Made by a program: the position numbers and the translations under genes. Shown here piece after piece: positions 32,961 through 43,601 of a DNA stretch of 64,000 nt (its first letter is position 1; every line of letters begins with the position of its first letter). The DNA is taken from NCBI GenBank assembly GCA_032717465.1, contig CM064632.1, positions 21,743,485 to 21,807,484 of the forward strand, given 5' to 3'. Source of the stretch: Coenobita brevimanus. Its lineage: Eukaryota > Arthropoda > Malacostraca > Decapoda > Coenobitidae. The notes under the pieces were generated by a model. It saw nothing but the letters and a program-made list of their open reading frames with translations, was not told the DNA's origin and made no database searches.

Positions 32961-33150
32961 TACTTGTGTATGTGTATGTTTGTAAGTGTGTGTTTTGCAG
33001 TGAAGTAGTTAAAGCAACCTATATCAATCCATTTAGACCAGGAGGCATTTAAAGTCTTTTTATTTAATGCATGGGAGTAACCGACGACCAGAGGCCCTCC
33101 AAATTTTTCCCTCCAAGAAAAAACAAAAGCAAGATAACGGAGGGCACAGG
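32700..33150. repeat. Compound (GT)n minisatellite plus dispersed block
   Basis: (GT)n blocks separated by the word 'gaatgtgttaag' at about 32745, 32815, 32870 and 32898, giving a higher-order repeat up to 32955. From 33058 'gaccagaggccctccaaatt' and 'ccctccaagaaaa' match the block after the GT tract at 9570-9680. Confidence 0.85.
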
Positions 33151-34104
33151 GAAAAAACAAAAACAAGAGAACAGATCGAACAAGGATAATACATGTAAAT
33201 TTAACGAATATACAGCATAGAGTAACAGCTTCTTGGAAACCTCACTTTAGGGGAGAAGATGCTTGCTAGTGTGTACAGTGAAAGACAAATGTCGTGTCCC
33301 AGTTTTGTCCGAAGAATAAGTGTAACATGTGAAACATTATGAGAGCTCTGCCACAGCTACATATTCATGGTTGGCTAGCCTGACTTTCTTTAAGCTTCAT
33401 ATCTGCTGCTGCTATGACATAATAATCGAACTCAGCATAATTCCGAAGCCGTAACATCCATTTGCAAGTACTGCTTCCTCCGAGAGAAGAAATTTGAACT
33501 ATTTTCGATCAGGGCATGAGTGCTTGGCCGTTACATATTACAGAACGTCAGGCAGACCTAGACTATACCGTGGTATGCACAGAGAAAACAACATGCGTCC
33601 AACTACTGAGGGGATGGGAGAGGACATGATATGCCTTTATTTAGGGGAAAGAATCCTGAACACCTAATCCAAACATTCGGTGTAAGCAGAACTGTATAAA
33701 GGTGGATTAGGCGCTTTAGGGAGGAAGGCACAACGGACAGCAGTCATCATTCAGGTCGCTCTTGTGTTAACACATTAATACAGAACCAGGAAATAATCAC
33801 AGCGATGAAAGGTAGCACCTGTAAGCAGTGCTTATTTCGTAAGAGACTAATTGAGATTAGAATGAAGCAAACGATTAGTCGTGCATAGACTTCGGTCTCC
33901 TGGGCTGTTCGAATTCCAGCCTGTGGGATTCATTTTCGTCACTCATAACGAAACCGATTGTCATTATACACTACGTTGTTTGATGACAGATAATGAAAAG
34001 CACAGCTTATAAATACCAAATTACGCAAAAGTTAAATTAATAAGGAAGTAGAACCAAACTCTGGACATGTGTTTAGCTAATTGAATTGAAGTATTTCTAA
34101 CATG
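33150..34104. other. No recognised feature
   Basis: About 950 bp of ordinary sequence without a convincing frame or repeat. Confidence 0.4.
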
Positions 34105-34111
34105 GTATTAA

Positions 34112-34873
34112 ATGAATGAGGGTGAGATTTGGAAGCTTCCGGTGTTGCTGTTTGCTGATGATACAGTACTGTTGAGTGAAGATGAATGGGAGTTGCAAGG
34201 TTTGGTGAATGAATTTGGGACAGTGTGTAGGAGGAGGAATCTGAAAGTTAATGTAAACAAAAGTAAAGTTATGGTGTTTGAGAGGAATGAAGTCACAGAG
34301 TGTGCAGTGAGGTTGGATGGTGAGGATATGGAGAATGTGAATGCATTCAAGTACTTGGGTAGTGTGATGAGTAAGGATGGAACTTTGGGGGATGAAGTGC
34401 GTGAAAGGGTACAGCAGGGAAGGAAGGTTGTTGATACACTGAAAGCAGTGATGAGAAATAGGGAGGTGAGTATGGAAGTTAAGAAGTCACTGCATGATAG
34501 TATTGTGATCCCTACCCTGACGTATGGAACCGAGGCATGGACCTTGCAAGAGGGGAACAAGTCAAGAGTGAGAGCAGTGGAAATGAGTTATTTGAGAGGA
34601 GCATGTGGAGTGACGTGGAGGGACAAGTTGACGAATGAAGAAGTGAAGGAACGCTGTGGGGTGGATGTGGATGTGGTTGAGAAGATTAAGAGAAATACAC
34701 TGAGGTGGTTTGGACATGTGAAGAGAATGGAGAATGAAAGACTGACTAAGAGGGTTTATGTAGGTGAGGTGGAGGGAGGGAGAGGGAGAGGTAGACCAAG
34801 GATGAGGTGGAGGGATGGAGTTGAGATGTATATGAGGGAGGGGGGGGTGAGTTGGGGGAGGATAGTCAAATAG
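34112..34873 (+). CDS. RTE reverse transcriptase, C-terminal 253 codons
   Basis: An open frame from MNEGEIWKLPVLLFADDTVL to VSWGRIVK. It holds the RT palm motif FADD, the thumb-like region FKYLGSVMSKDG, and the C-terminal IVIPTLTYGTEAWTL, RWFGHVKRM and GRGRPRMRWRDGV blocks typical of RTE-clade proteins (RTE is inferred from these motifs, not from a search). The ATG at 34112 is simply the first one available: the upstream endonuclease and most of the RT domain are absent because of truncation, so the product cannot be an active enzyme. The frame has no stop or frameshift, so this copy is young. What follows is a short 3' UTR and a GATA tail. Confidence 0.85.
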   Translation: MNEGEIWKLPVLLFADDTVLLSEDEWELQGLVNEFGTVCRRRNLKVNVNKSKVMVFERNEVTECAVRLDGEDMENVNAFKYLGSVMSKDGTLGDEVRERVQQGRKVVDTLKAVMRNREVSMEVKKSLHDSIVIPTLTYGTEAWTLQEGNKSRVRAVEMSYLRGACGVTWRDKLTNEEVKERCGVDVDVVEKIKRNTLRWFGHVKRMENERLTKRVYVGEVEGGRGRGRPRMRWRDGVEMYMREGGVSWGRIVK

Positions 34874-34963
34874 TGGGTGACAGAGCGACTTGGAGGCGTT
34901 TTGTCTGCGGCCACCCTTTGCGGGATTAGGGCGTCGGGCTATTGATAGATAGATAGATAGATA
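34113..34963 (+). mobile_element. RTE-type LINE, 5'-truncated, with target duplication
   Basis: The element begins just before the reverse transcriptase catalytic box (LLFADDTVLLSE) and ends in (GATA)n at 34944-34963. The 8-bp repeat GTATTAAA at 34105-34112 and 34964-34971 flanks it. The 3' untranslated part (34876-34943) includes 'gcggccaccctttgcgggat' and 'gggcgtcgggctat', related to the tails at 700-757 and 36380-36425. Short tandem-repeat tails and 5' truncation are usual for RTE elements. Confidence 0.9.
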
Positions 34964-35279
34964 GTATTAAAAAGGATAACATAAGAAACTGTTCAGTATA
35001 TACATCAAGTAAAATTAGTAGTCGGAAAAAACAACTACTGTATATGTATTTATTTAGCTTAGCTATAAAAAGTATGTTGGCATCCACTGGTTCGTCACCT
35101 GGAGCATATGGCAACTCATACGCCAGTGCTACCCAGGGTAGTACTCTCTTAACCCTGGTGCTACCAACCGTCCGTTTGACGTAAAGCAGAACGCACCAGA
35201 ATTTTAGCCTTTTAGCAGATGTTTTCCACAGATTTCAAGGCACGACTGTTGTCTTTGATTGAACGAGACAAGTTAATTG

Positions 35280-35885
35280 GGCCATTCCGAGATGGCTGAA
35301 TGTTTATTTGTCCTCCTTTTCACTCCTCTCCTTCCTACAAACACACCAGGACATTCATTCGTGTTTACAACAGATGATTTTTAAAGCGTCATGAAATCCC
35401 ATATGTCTGATGTCAAAAATCTATCAACTTGTTTACCCGTGTTCACTCCTTTCCTTCCTAAGCAGACACGCTCTGGAGCATTCATTTAGTGCGCGTCCAC
35501 ACATGTACTGGAACAAGTGCCGGCAACATGTAAACAACACAATAACGAACAAGCTGCAATCATGCTGGGAAACGGGCAGCGACCAGATCTTGTTGCCAGT
35601 ATCATGATGCAGTCAAGAAGCTGCCTCGTAAGGACGTGTTTACTGCATCACCTCTGCTGCTAGTAAGCTCGAAGCTGCACCTGGAGAAACATGTTTACAT
35701 ACATCTGAATCCAAAATACTGCTCTTTACATGTATTCAAACATGTTGCCAGCTGTGTTAAGTTCAACAGCATGTTCGAGGACACGTGGACGCGCCCTCAG
35801 GTTAACAGCAGCACGATTTTTAAAGGTTGAGTGCTATCCCATATGTCTGGTTTTAAAAATCTGTCAACTTCTCCTTGGATTGAAT
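35280..35885. repeat. Degenerate direct repeats around 'cccatatgtctg'
   Basis: 'atcccatatgtctgatgtca' with 'aaaatctatcaactt' (35396-35432) recurs at 35837-35872. 'cactcctctccttcctacaa' (35321) recurs as 'cactcctttccttcctaagc' (35446). The spacing is irregular and the copies are about 75-85% alike by eye. Frames at 35410-35607 and 35730-35993 are unrecognised. Confidence 0.5.
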
Positions 35886-36254
35886 GCACCTAAGTATAAG
35901 CTTACCGCATATTTCCAGTGGTTTCTTCTACACATGCTTAACACACTCATCGTTTTGGACAATTCTAGTAGCTTTAGAGATTTTCTCAACTAAGACGATT
36001 TTATTGATTTGAGTTATGGCGTAAAAAATTCTTCTACCTACAGCCAAACACCTCAATCTCGTATGGTATGGGCATAGACAAATCGCCTTCTTGTCATCCT
36101 GCCCCTTGCCATTTTGCTGGCCCCCCCCCCCAGTAAAAAAGACTCCCATTATCAAACACCTTGCATTTTTCCCGTGTATTTACCGATATCATGCTCTGAA
36201 ACCATTGGCGCCAATGTTAGAGTGCGTTACCAAACTATTATAATCCGAGGTATA

Positions 36255-36425
36255 TGAGAGAGAGGGTCATGAGCTGGGGGGGGAGGGCAGGGAAACGGCA
36301 GGGGAGTGATGACGTTGAGGCGAAGTGTTTATGACCTCCCCAACCACCCTATAAATGCAGGTATATGAGAGAAAGGGGTACTTGTTTGTGGCCACCCCTT
36401 ATGGGATTAAGACGTCTGGCTATAG
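36255..36425 (+). mobile_element. RTE 3'-end remnant
   Basis: 'gtatatgagagaga' then 'gtcatgagctggggg', and later 'gtggccaccccttatgggat' with 'aagacgtctggctat', line up with 34827-34942. It includes only the last part of the coding region and the 3' UTR, without a frame. A second 'gtatatgagagaaa' at 36361 suggests an internal rearrangement. Confidence 0.65.
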
Positions 36426-36519
36426 AAAGTTTACTCCTTTTAATGTAATCCTAACATAAAGGATTTTAGTTAATACAAAAACCTGCAGGTAGGAAAAAGA
36501 GGCATGATGGCGATGATGA

Positions 36520-36545
36520 TGATGATGATGATACGATGATGATGA
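36520..36545. repeat. (GAT)n microsatellite
   Basis: Short GAT triplet array with an interruption (atacgatgatgatgac). Confidence 0.8.
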
Positions 36546-36714
36546 CAGCGACGACGAAAAACAACTATTTGTCCAAACCGGAGAATACTGTGTTACGGTA
36601 CTAAACTTCATTAACATTACTCAGGTTTATATAACCCTAGTATAGTAGTCTTGTAGCTCACGAAAAAAAAAAAAAAAAAACCCAATCTGCCTACACCTTT
36701 CGTAACCGAGGGGT

Positions 36715-37400
36715 CAGAAATTCTGTCTATCTGTCTCTCTGTCTATCAATCTAATTATTTCCACTCATTCTTTTATGGAGAATTTTTAGGTCTTCCAATG
36801 AGAAAGATGTCTCCTGTTAAAAATGATATATCTACTTTCTATCTACCTGTCTGTCTGTCTAGTATCTATATCTACCTTCACCCAATCTTTTATGGATATA
36901 TTTTCAGCCCCTTCAGTTACAAATCTCAGTTGAAAAAAAATTCATATTGATTTATCTATCGATTAATCTGTCTAGTATCTGTCTACATTAAATTGTTTAT
37001 GAAGATTTATCCCCTTCAATTAGAAAAAAAAAACTTAAGAAACAACCTATCTACCTGTGTATCTACATCAAATCATTTATGGAGATTTATTTCCTTCATT
37101 AAAAACACATCTGTTTAACAACTACCTACCTACCTATCAGTCTGTCTGTCTATCTATCTACATCAGATCATTTATGGAGATTTATTACCTTCATTAAAAA
37201 CATATCTCCTGTTTTACAGCTGTTGCTCTATCTGTCTGTCGATCTATCACTCTGCATCAAATCATTTACACAGCTTTATCCCCTCCAAATAGGAACATAT
37301 CTCCTGTTTAAAATCTATCTGTCTACCTATCTACCTATTTTCATCCAGTTAACTATGACGACATTATGGCCCCTTCACCTTGCAAAGGTTCTCCAGTTAC
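36715..37400. repeat. Diverged tandem repeat of about 100 bp with TCTG words
   Basis: Each unit has a TCTG/TATC run, then 'catcaaatcatttatggaga', 'tttat.ccttcat' and 'aaaacatatctcctgttt'. Units begin at about 36720, 36840, 36960, 37050, 37140, 37235 and 37320. Upstream units are the most diverged. Confidence 0.75.
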
Positions 37401-37839
37401 TTGAGAAAAAAAAAAATAAGTAAAACTAAGACAAAAAAACGTTATTACTCAAAACGGGTTATAATAAAAAAAAATGATAATCACTTTCGTTATATTACAT
37501 TTCTGCAGAGTTCTTTAAGCTATGTAGCCTCTCTCTCTTTCTCAGTGCAGAAAACGTCATTTCTGCATCTCTCTCTATCTCTCAAACAAAAAAGTTCAAA
37601 GCAGCATCTCTCTCTCTCTCTTACAAGATGTGAGGCTGAGGATATTAGCCCACCAGGTCAAACATGAGGTTTTTAAACAGCCAAAGCAGAGGTGAGGCAA
37701 TGACAAGCCTAAATAATAATTTTAAAAATATTAGGCCGAAAAACTATTTTAAAAGAAGTACATATAGCATGAAAATAAAATAGTTACATGATGATTTAAG
37801 AGAGTTATTAAAAGTCAGTCAAAGATAAGAGCAAGTGTT

Positions 37840-38812
37840 AAGGTAAAATGAGGTGTCTTGGTGCCTGTGGTATTGGACGAGGGTGGATGGGATGCAGAAT
37901 GGAGTGTTCATTACCGTGTAACGTGAGGCACCCCTCACTGGGAGAGATCTTGTTTCCCGTGGCATTCGGTGAGGGTGGATGGTGTGCAGGGCAGGGAGAG
38001 GTGGGTGGGAGGGAGGAGCTGGTGGTGGCCTGGGGTGGAGTGGAAAATGTAATAGTCTTGCAAATCACCCCGACTCCCCTCCAACTTTTGCATTAGTATC
38101 ACCCCCCACCCTCTGAAGCAGGGTACGGGTCTTGTTACTGGGTGGAAGGCCCTCCGCATTAACAGTTAGAATGTATTGTTGGTACCCTGATTTAGGCGGG
38201 AAGGTGGCCCCTGCACAGATCATCAGAGTTAGAGGTGGTGGACCCACCCACAGTGGGTTGGGTAGAGAATGGATTGGGATGGGAGGGAATGTTGGCCCCT
38301 GTAGCCTCTCGCTGAACCCCTGCCCTGGCGATGGAATCATGCTTGGGGGCCCCTTGTTGAGGCCCGGCCTCGACAACAGAGTCGTGAGCGTCGGGCCTCG
38401 TTTACGGGTGCGGCAGCTTGCCGGGGTCAGGTTACCAGAGACTCCTCCCCTGGAGCATCTTGGGTGTGATCGGCAACAGACTTTCCGGGCAGCCCCTCGC
38501 GGGACTCAGGCTTGGCCTTGGGCACCCCTTCGAGGGACTCGGGCTTCCCCTCAAGGATCTTGGGCTCGGCCTCGGGCAGCCCATCGCGGGACTTCCGTAC
38601 TTGGCCCCCAGAGCCACTTGTTGAGACCCGGCCTTGACAATAGAGTCATGGTGCCGGGCTCGTTTACGGGTGCGGTGACGTCGGGGTCAGGTTGCTGGAG
38701 ACTCCTTCCCTGGAGCATCTTGGGCCCAACTGGCATCGGCCTCGGCCTCGGGACACCCCTTGCAGGATTCAGGCACCCCTTTGAGGGGACTTCGGGTTCG
38801 GCCTCGGGTAGC
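37840..38812. repeat. GC-rich tandem repeats next to an assembly gap
   Basis: Two unit types are visible. First, 'gagggtggatgg' with 'gatgcag/gtgcag' is repeated at 37877 and 37972. Second, a unit of about 280 bp starts with 'cttgttgaggcccggcctcg' (38352) and 'cttgttgagacccggccttg' (38618), each followed by 'cgtttacgggtgcgg' and 'ctggagcatcttgggt/c'. Shorter sub-repeats of 'gaggacttcgggctcggcc' type fill 38480-38600. The composition is clearly more GC-rich than its surroundings. Open frames here are a result of GC content. Confidence 0.8.
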
Positions 38813-38912
38813 NNNNNNNNNNNNNNNNNNNNNNNNNNNNNNNNNNNNNNNNNNNNNNNNNNNNNNNNNNNNNNNNNNNNNNNNNNNNNNNNNNNNNNNN
38901 NNNNNNNNNNNN
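38813..38912. other. Assembly gap (100 N)
   Basis: Exactly 100 unknown bases, the conventional length for a gap of unknown size. The left edge sits inside the GC-rich tandem repeat, which probably caused the break. The right flank is ordinary AT-rich DNA, so the two sides may not be truly adjacent. Confidence 0.98.
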
Positions 38913-39475
38913 TCTTAAAAATACTTTAGGCTGTAACTTAGTTCATCTAATACTGGATCTAGATAATTACCAAATATATTCAGATATTGGCAAAGGTTTA
39001 TTGTCTGCTTAGCAAAGAAAAAGTATCGAATCACAGGATGACGTAACAAACCACACCAGGCATTAACCTTTGGATTGTTTACGTGTTCCAGTGCTGCATG
39101 AGGTTCTTCTGACCACCAAATTAGCGCGTTTTGTTTGTTCACTTTCCTGGATAAGTGGATGGTTGCTTAGTCCGAGAACATGCAGTTTCACACAAATTAC
39201 GATTTTTTTTACATCAAATCTAAGTTTTCCTTGTAACGTATAGTGTGATTTATCCCATTTTTATTATGATTTGTTCTGCAATTGAATTGTTTTACAGTTA
39301 CCCTACCCATAATATCCCAGTCTTCTCTAGCCTGATCTGTGCGAAGCAATCTTCCTGTGCTACCCAAATGCTCTGCAAAAATCCGGCAATTTGTTTATAC
39401 TCTGCGGTTTTAAAATATGGAAGTAATGTGGTAAAAATAGTCACCCCTTCTACTACTCATGCATTTTTAGGCTTT
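38913..39475. other. No recognised feature
   Basis: AT-rich sequence with short unrecognised frames (38915-39142 minus, 39245 onward plus). Confidence 0.4.
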
Positions 39476-39479
39476 ACCT

Positions 39480-40065
39480 CATTCCCACCTCCCCACCATT
39501 CTGCCCTCTCCCTTTTCCTCCGTTGTATTCTCTCTCCCCTCCTCCATTATCTCCCCTTCCCGCCCTCCTCAGTTATCTCCTCTCTCTACTCCTCCATTAT
39601 CTCTTCTCTCTCCTCTTCCATTATCTCCCTCTCTCCCCCTCCTCCATTATCGTCCCTTTCCTCTTCGTCCATTATCTCTCATCTCCTCTTCTACCATTAT
39701 CTCCACTCTCTCCCTTCTTCATTACTGTCCCTCCTCCCTCTTGCATAATCTCCCCTCCCCCCTCCTCAATTATCTCCCATCTCTCCCACCTCCATCATCT
39801 CCTCCTCCCTCACCATTTTCACCTCTTCTTCCCCTGGGCACCCTCTTCCCCTTCCTTACCGGTCTGTCCTCCCTCCACCACTCTACCTCTCCCCTTCCCT
39901 CATCCTTCTTCCTTCATCTACGCCCTCTGCCACCTCTTCATTTTATATCTTGTCCCACCATTCCTCTCTCCTTCCTCCCCTCTCCCTCCTTCCATCAGTT
40001 TCTCCTCCACCTATCCCTCCCCGCTCCCCAAGGCGCGGATCCAGACTCATAAGCAAATCATCCAG
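39480..40065. repeat. Pyrimidine-rich minisatellite 'ctcctccattatctc'
   Basis: A roughly 21-28 bp unit with 'cctccattatctcc' recurs about 10 times between 39540 and 39800, then drifts into general C/T-rich sequence. Ser/Leu/Pro frames are compositional. Confidence 0.8.
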
Positions 40066-40124
40066 AAGGTCCGAGATTAATCAAGCTAATGACCTGGTTA
40101 GTATGTAACACCCAGGCACTCTCT

Positions 40125-40286
40125 CTTTCTCTCTCTCTCTCTCTTCATTCCCATCTTTCCCCTGTTTGTCCTCCCCTCTCTCATCTCCATTCCCTTGTGG
40201 TTCCCCTTCTGCTCAGAAATTCTCTCATTGTCGGACCATCTTTGTATTTCCTTCAGCTGAGAGAGAGAGAGAGAGAGAGAGAGAGC
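40125..40286. repeat. (CT)n and (GA)n flanking a short pyrimidine tract
   Basis: (CT)n at 40119-40144 and (GA)n at 40259-40285 face each other as an imperfect inverted pair about 115 bp apart. Confidence 0.8.
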
Positions 40287-40473
40287 AATATTGGTATTCT
40301 TAAAGCCAATGGGACGAGTGTGTGTGTAACCTTTCAAAATTCTTAGGGTTACTGTGGAAAAGTTACGAGCATTTGGTTTGGTCAGGCTGTGTGCAGTGAT
40401 ACATACCGCACTGATCAGCAAGGCAGAGAAGACAAACGCTCTTTACTCATTTTGGTTTTCACAGATACTCTCA

Positions 40474-40665
40474 AGTGGCATAGGAGGCTTCGTAGCACTC
40501 TTTCCTCCGCTATTTGTTTTGAGTATTACACATTTTCCCCCGTATGCTGTTTTTATCGTTTCAGTATCGACATATCTTACATCACTAACACACAAGAGGA
40601 TATTAAAGTGTATTGTACCAGATATCGCCATGGAAGAGGTGTTACGAAAGATTCCGAAGCCATTT
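40474..40665. mobile_element. TIR element family 1, copy F (diverged)
   Basis: Left 'ggaggcttcgtagcactctt' then 'tcctccgctatttgttttg'. Right 'agatatcgccatggaagagg' then 'tgttacgaaagattcc'. The internal words 'aacacacaagaggatattaa' and 'agtgtattgtacc' match copy B. It lies 55 bp upstream of copy B in the same orientation. Confidence 0.6.
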
Positions 40666-40720
40666 ACAATACAACCCTTAGGGAGATGCATCCGGAGGAT
40701 GAGGGGGATTTAGTCCCTGT

Positions 40721-40926
40721 TCTCGTCGGCTAAGGAAGCTCCCTAGCACCTCTTCCTTAGCGACTTATTTTTGGATACGGATGGCTAATATCATTTCGTA
40801 CGTAATTATGCAGAGTAAGGTGATATTAGAATGATTTCGGTAACACAGAAGAGGACGTTAAGGTGTAATAAGCAAAATAAATCGCTTAAGAAAAAGTGTT
40901 AGGGAGTTTCCTTAACATACGGGAAT
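40721..40926. mobile_element. TIR element family 1, copy B
   Basis: Left 'tctcgtcggctaaggaagct' then 'ccctagcacctcttccttag'. Right 'aaaataaatcgcttaagaaa' then 'gtgttagggagtttccttaa'. Core 'gcagagtaaggtgatattag' resembles copy A ('ccagagtatggcgatttta'). Non-coding. Confidence 0.8.
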
Positions 40927-41039
40927 AGGTGCCTTAGTGTTTGCATAGGCTGTCTCTTTTAATTATTCTGTCCAGGCGTAGTAAGCTGCTGAGCATTCTT
41001 TATTAGCAATGAGAATTTTGCAGATAACGACCGTATGCT

Positions 41040-41136
41040 TCTCTCTCTCTCTCTCTCTCAATCATTTTTTCTTTCTCTCCCTCCTCCTTCCTGTGAGGTG
41101 ACATCTGGAGTGGCTCTTTAATATCCGGGGTGTTGC

Positions 41137-41207
<71 letters not shown>

Positions 41208-41246
41208 GGGTGTGTATATCTGAGGAAGGGCAAGTGAGAGTTATAT

Positions 41247-41310
<64 letters not shown>
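41040..41310. repeat. (CT)n, (GA)n and (GT)n microsatellites
   Basis: (CT)n at 41040-41058, (GA)n at 41141-41206 and (GT)n at 41247-41309. Confidence 0.95.
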
Positions 41311-41312
<2 letters not shown>

Positions 41313-41378
41313 TTCTAAATCTTCATGACTAGAAGATGATAATGATATAAACAAGAGACAGAATAACCTTACCTCATC

Positions 41379-41569
41379 GGTTATGGAAGCTCTTTAATCA
41401 TTCTTCCTTACCAGTTATATTGCTGCATATGAAGAGGTAATATTTTCTTACAGGTTATTAATTCAGTCTGTATAAATATTGGAAACATAACGATAGTTTA
41501 AAAAAAGAATACTAAGGCGCAGAAAGCAAAACAAATCTCAAGAAGAGGTGCTAATAGTTCTTCCATCCT
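41379..41569. mobile_element. TIR element family 1, copy C (diverged)
   Basis: Left 'ggttatggaagctctttaat' then 'cattcttccttaccagtt'. Right 'aaatctcaagaagaggtgct' then 'aatagttcttcca'. Internal 'taaggcgcagaaagcaaaa' matches 'ggtgtaataagcaaaataa' of copy B only loosely. Confidence 0.6.
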
Positions 41570-41574
41570 GGTGT

Positions 41575-41745
41575 GGCCAAGATTTTCGTCCTTCTGCATA
41601 TTATTTCATATAGGAGTTTACTTTTTTGTAGCACTTCTTTGTGACTAGCATGCTATTTTGTTGTTAATCTGTTGTTACAAGTCAGGTGAGAGATAGCAAT
41701 TTTAGCCAAGGTAAAGGGGAAAAAACAAAAAAAAAAAAAACAAGG
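41575..41745 (+). repeat. Interspersed family 2, copy e
   Basis: 'aagattttcgtccttctgca', 'gtagcacttctttgtgacta', 'gcatgctattttgttgtta' and 'gatagcaattttagccaagg' in family order, directly after a family 1 element. Confidence 0.65.
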
Positions 41746-42236
41746 CCCTCTTACCTAGCGAGAATATGTCCTTGAGGTGAGATGGTGAGAAGGCGAAATG
41801 AGCCAAACCAAGAAGCATCGTATCACCTATTCATTATCTTGGCAGCATTTTTTTTCTTCGTCAGTTGTTTGTGTAAGCGCTCTAAACCATCATAGCAACT
41901 GACTGTGGTAAAACGTAGGTATTCGTGTGTGTGTGTGTGTGTGTGTGTGAGTAAATTCGGAAATTTGGTGTAACTGGATGGAGCATACTAAATTAAAAAT
42001 AAATAAGTGAAGGAAGTTGGAGAGAATACTGGGTAAACATACGCTATATTTGAAGCAGTAGAAGCACCTTACCAAACCAGTTTTTCTTCTTTCTTGATTG
42101 TGTTATATATATATTTTTTTATTATTTCTGGGGTGGTAATTAAATGTTTCATGCGATGTCTGTTTCTCTGTGGTTTTTAGCCATGTTCCACGGTGTCAGC
42201 TCGTTTGACTCGTCAGGGTAATTGCGGAATGGACTG

Positions 42237-42345
42237 TCCTAACCTAAGTGTTTACTAAACCTAACTTAACCTAGCTTAACTGTACTTAATAATTTAATCT
42301 AACCTAACCTAACCTAACCGGACCTAACCTAACGTAACCTAGCAT
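42237..42345. repeat. Telomere-like CCTAA pentamers, interstitial
   Basis: 'aacctaacctaacctaacc' and neighbouring imperfect units ('aacctaag', 'aacctaac', 'cggacctaacctaacg'). CCTAA/TTAGG is the ancestral arthropod telomere repeat. Only four perfect units stand in tandem, so this is a short internal array, not a telomere. Confidence 0.6.
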
Positions 42346-42423
42346 CCAGTCGGGAAGTTGAGAAACGAAAACCACCTTTGACTACCATGAGTAAGACAAT
42401 CGTAGGTAGCCTACGGAAGCGTG

Positions 42424-42545
42424 ATGATAAAAAGTGGGAAATTTTTCAGCAGGAAAAGATAAATGATAAAAAGTGGGAAATTTTTCAGCAGAAGATAAAT
42501 GATAAAAAGTGGGAAATTTTTCAGCAGGAAAAGATAAATTATCAC
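42424..42545. repeat. 36-bp tandem repeat, three units
   Basis: 'gataaaaagtgggaaatttt' with 'tcagcaggaaaagataaat' repeats three times, and the middle unit lacks 3 bp. The 106-codon frame through it (peptide DKKWEIFQQEKIN repeated) has no known relative. Confidence 0.9.
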
Positions 42546-42699
42546 TCAGAAAATAGTCAGAGAAATACAGAAAACAAACTGGAAGAATATGATTTGCTTG
42601 GTAAGGTCCTTCTACTGCTTCAAGTAAAGCGTAGGTTTACAGAACACTGTCCTGCAGTGAATCGTATGATTGATGATGATGATGACGCATCTTGTTAAG

Positions 42700-43490
42700 A
42701 AAAAGCATGGTGAATCGCATCGACATAAGTATCAAGTAATCGTGCGAGTGTAGAGATTCTGCCTTCACCAGCAGCAAGAGTAGCAATCAATTAAATATAT
42801 AGAAACTCAGCGAAGGCTCTTATTGGCTGGATCCCATGACGTCACGCCTAAGCTTCCTCAACCTCATATTTACTTATGCCCCTGCATCATGAGTGGATGC
42901 ATGGCGCTGTTGCTTAGTTTTATTTCCCTAGTGATGCTTTATCAACGATCTGAGTGTGTGCTTCTAGACGAGACATTAAGGCAATAGCTGTGGGTAGTGA
43001 AAGAACAAGCAGGAAGGAGTGGACCAAGATATCAGACAGTGGGACGAGGTAAGTGTTTATTTTCCATCTCCAGTGATACTCGCAGCGTCTGTAGGAATAT
43101 ATTAGCCGATCACTGATGGCCTTATGCATAAACACAAATGGAGAGACCCTGCATTGGTCCCTACTTTACACAGTAAGGAAAGCACAAGCAAGCCCTCAGT
43201 TGTTACATGGTATGCTGTGACAGCATTAAGGGAAAAGGGGTGGTTGGCAGTCCTGCGTAGTTGGTATGTCGGAAGGTCCGCACCCAAGGGAGTCACCGTA
43301 CAATTCATTACGATGTCTATCAACAACAAAACAAAACCCTTTCTTTTTTATTTTTATATTTTAGCACTTGTTTTATGTATACTGTGTATAATATTACAGT
43401 AATAAACTTTTCAGTCAGTACGTATGTTGTATATATGATAACTAGCGCTGCGGTTATAAGAATTAGGTAATCGGGAGACGTAGGACCACC
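42700..43490. other. No recognised feature
   Basis: Frames at 43102-43329 (minus) and 43124-43402 (plus) overlap each other and match nothing I know. Confidence 0.4.
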
Positions 43491-43601
43491 TAAAAAAAAA
43501 AAAAAAAAAAAAAAAGTGACTTAATGAAGGTGTACTGAAGTGTGTTTTCAAGTAGGAGGAGGTCCACCAATAAACAAGGAAAATGATTACGTAAGGGATT
43601 A

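Larger units (their letters stand above)
42025..42660. mobile_element. Inverted-repeat element family 3, copy a
   Basis: The left arm (about 42033-42083: 'gtaaacatacgctatatttg', 'aagcagtagaagcaccttac') is matched inverted by the right arm (about 42591-42645: 'ggtaaggtccttctactgct', 'tcaagtaaagcgtaggttta'). The spacer contains a CCTAA-rich block and a tandem repeat. A related structure lies at 45810-46495. The internal frame 42378-42698 consists largely of the tandem repeat and is not a convincing gene. Confidence 0.6.

Noticed and set aside
38065..38929. 265-codon frame across the GC-rich block
   Set aside because: High GC removes stops. The frame follows the tandem repeat and runs into the N gap.
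40354..40713. 119-codon frame as a membrane protein
   Set aside because: It overlaps a TIR family 1 element (40474-40665). The hydrophobic stretch is translated from AT-rich repeat DNA.
42237..42345. True telomere
   Set aside because: Only four perfect CCTAA units, with ordinary DNA and further elements on both sides.
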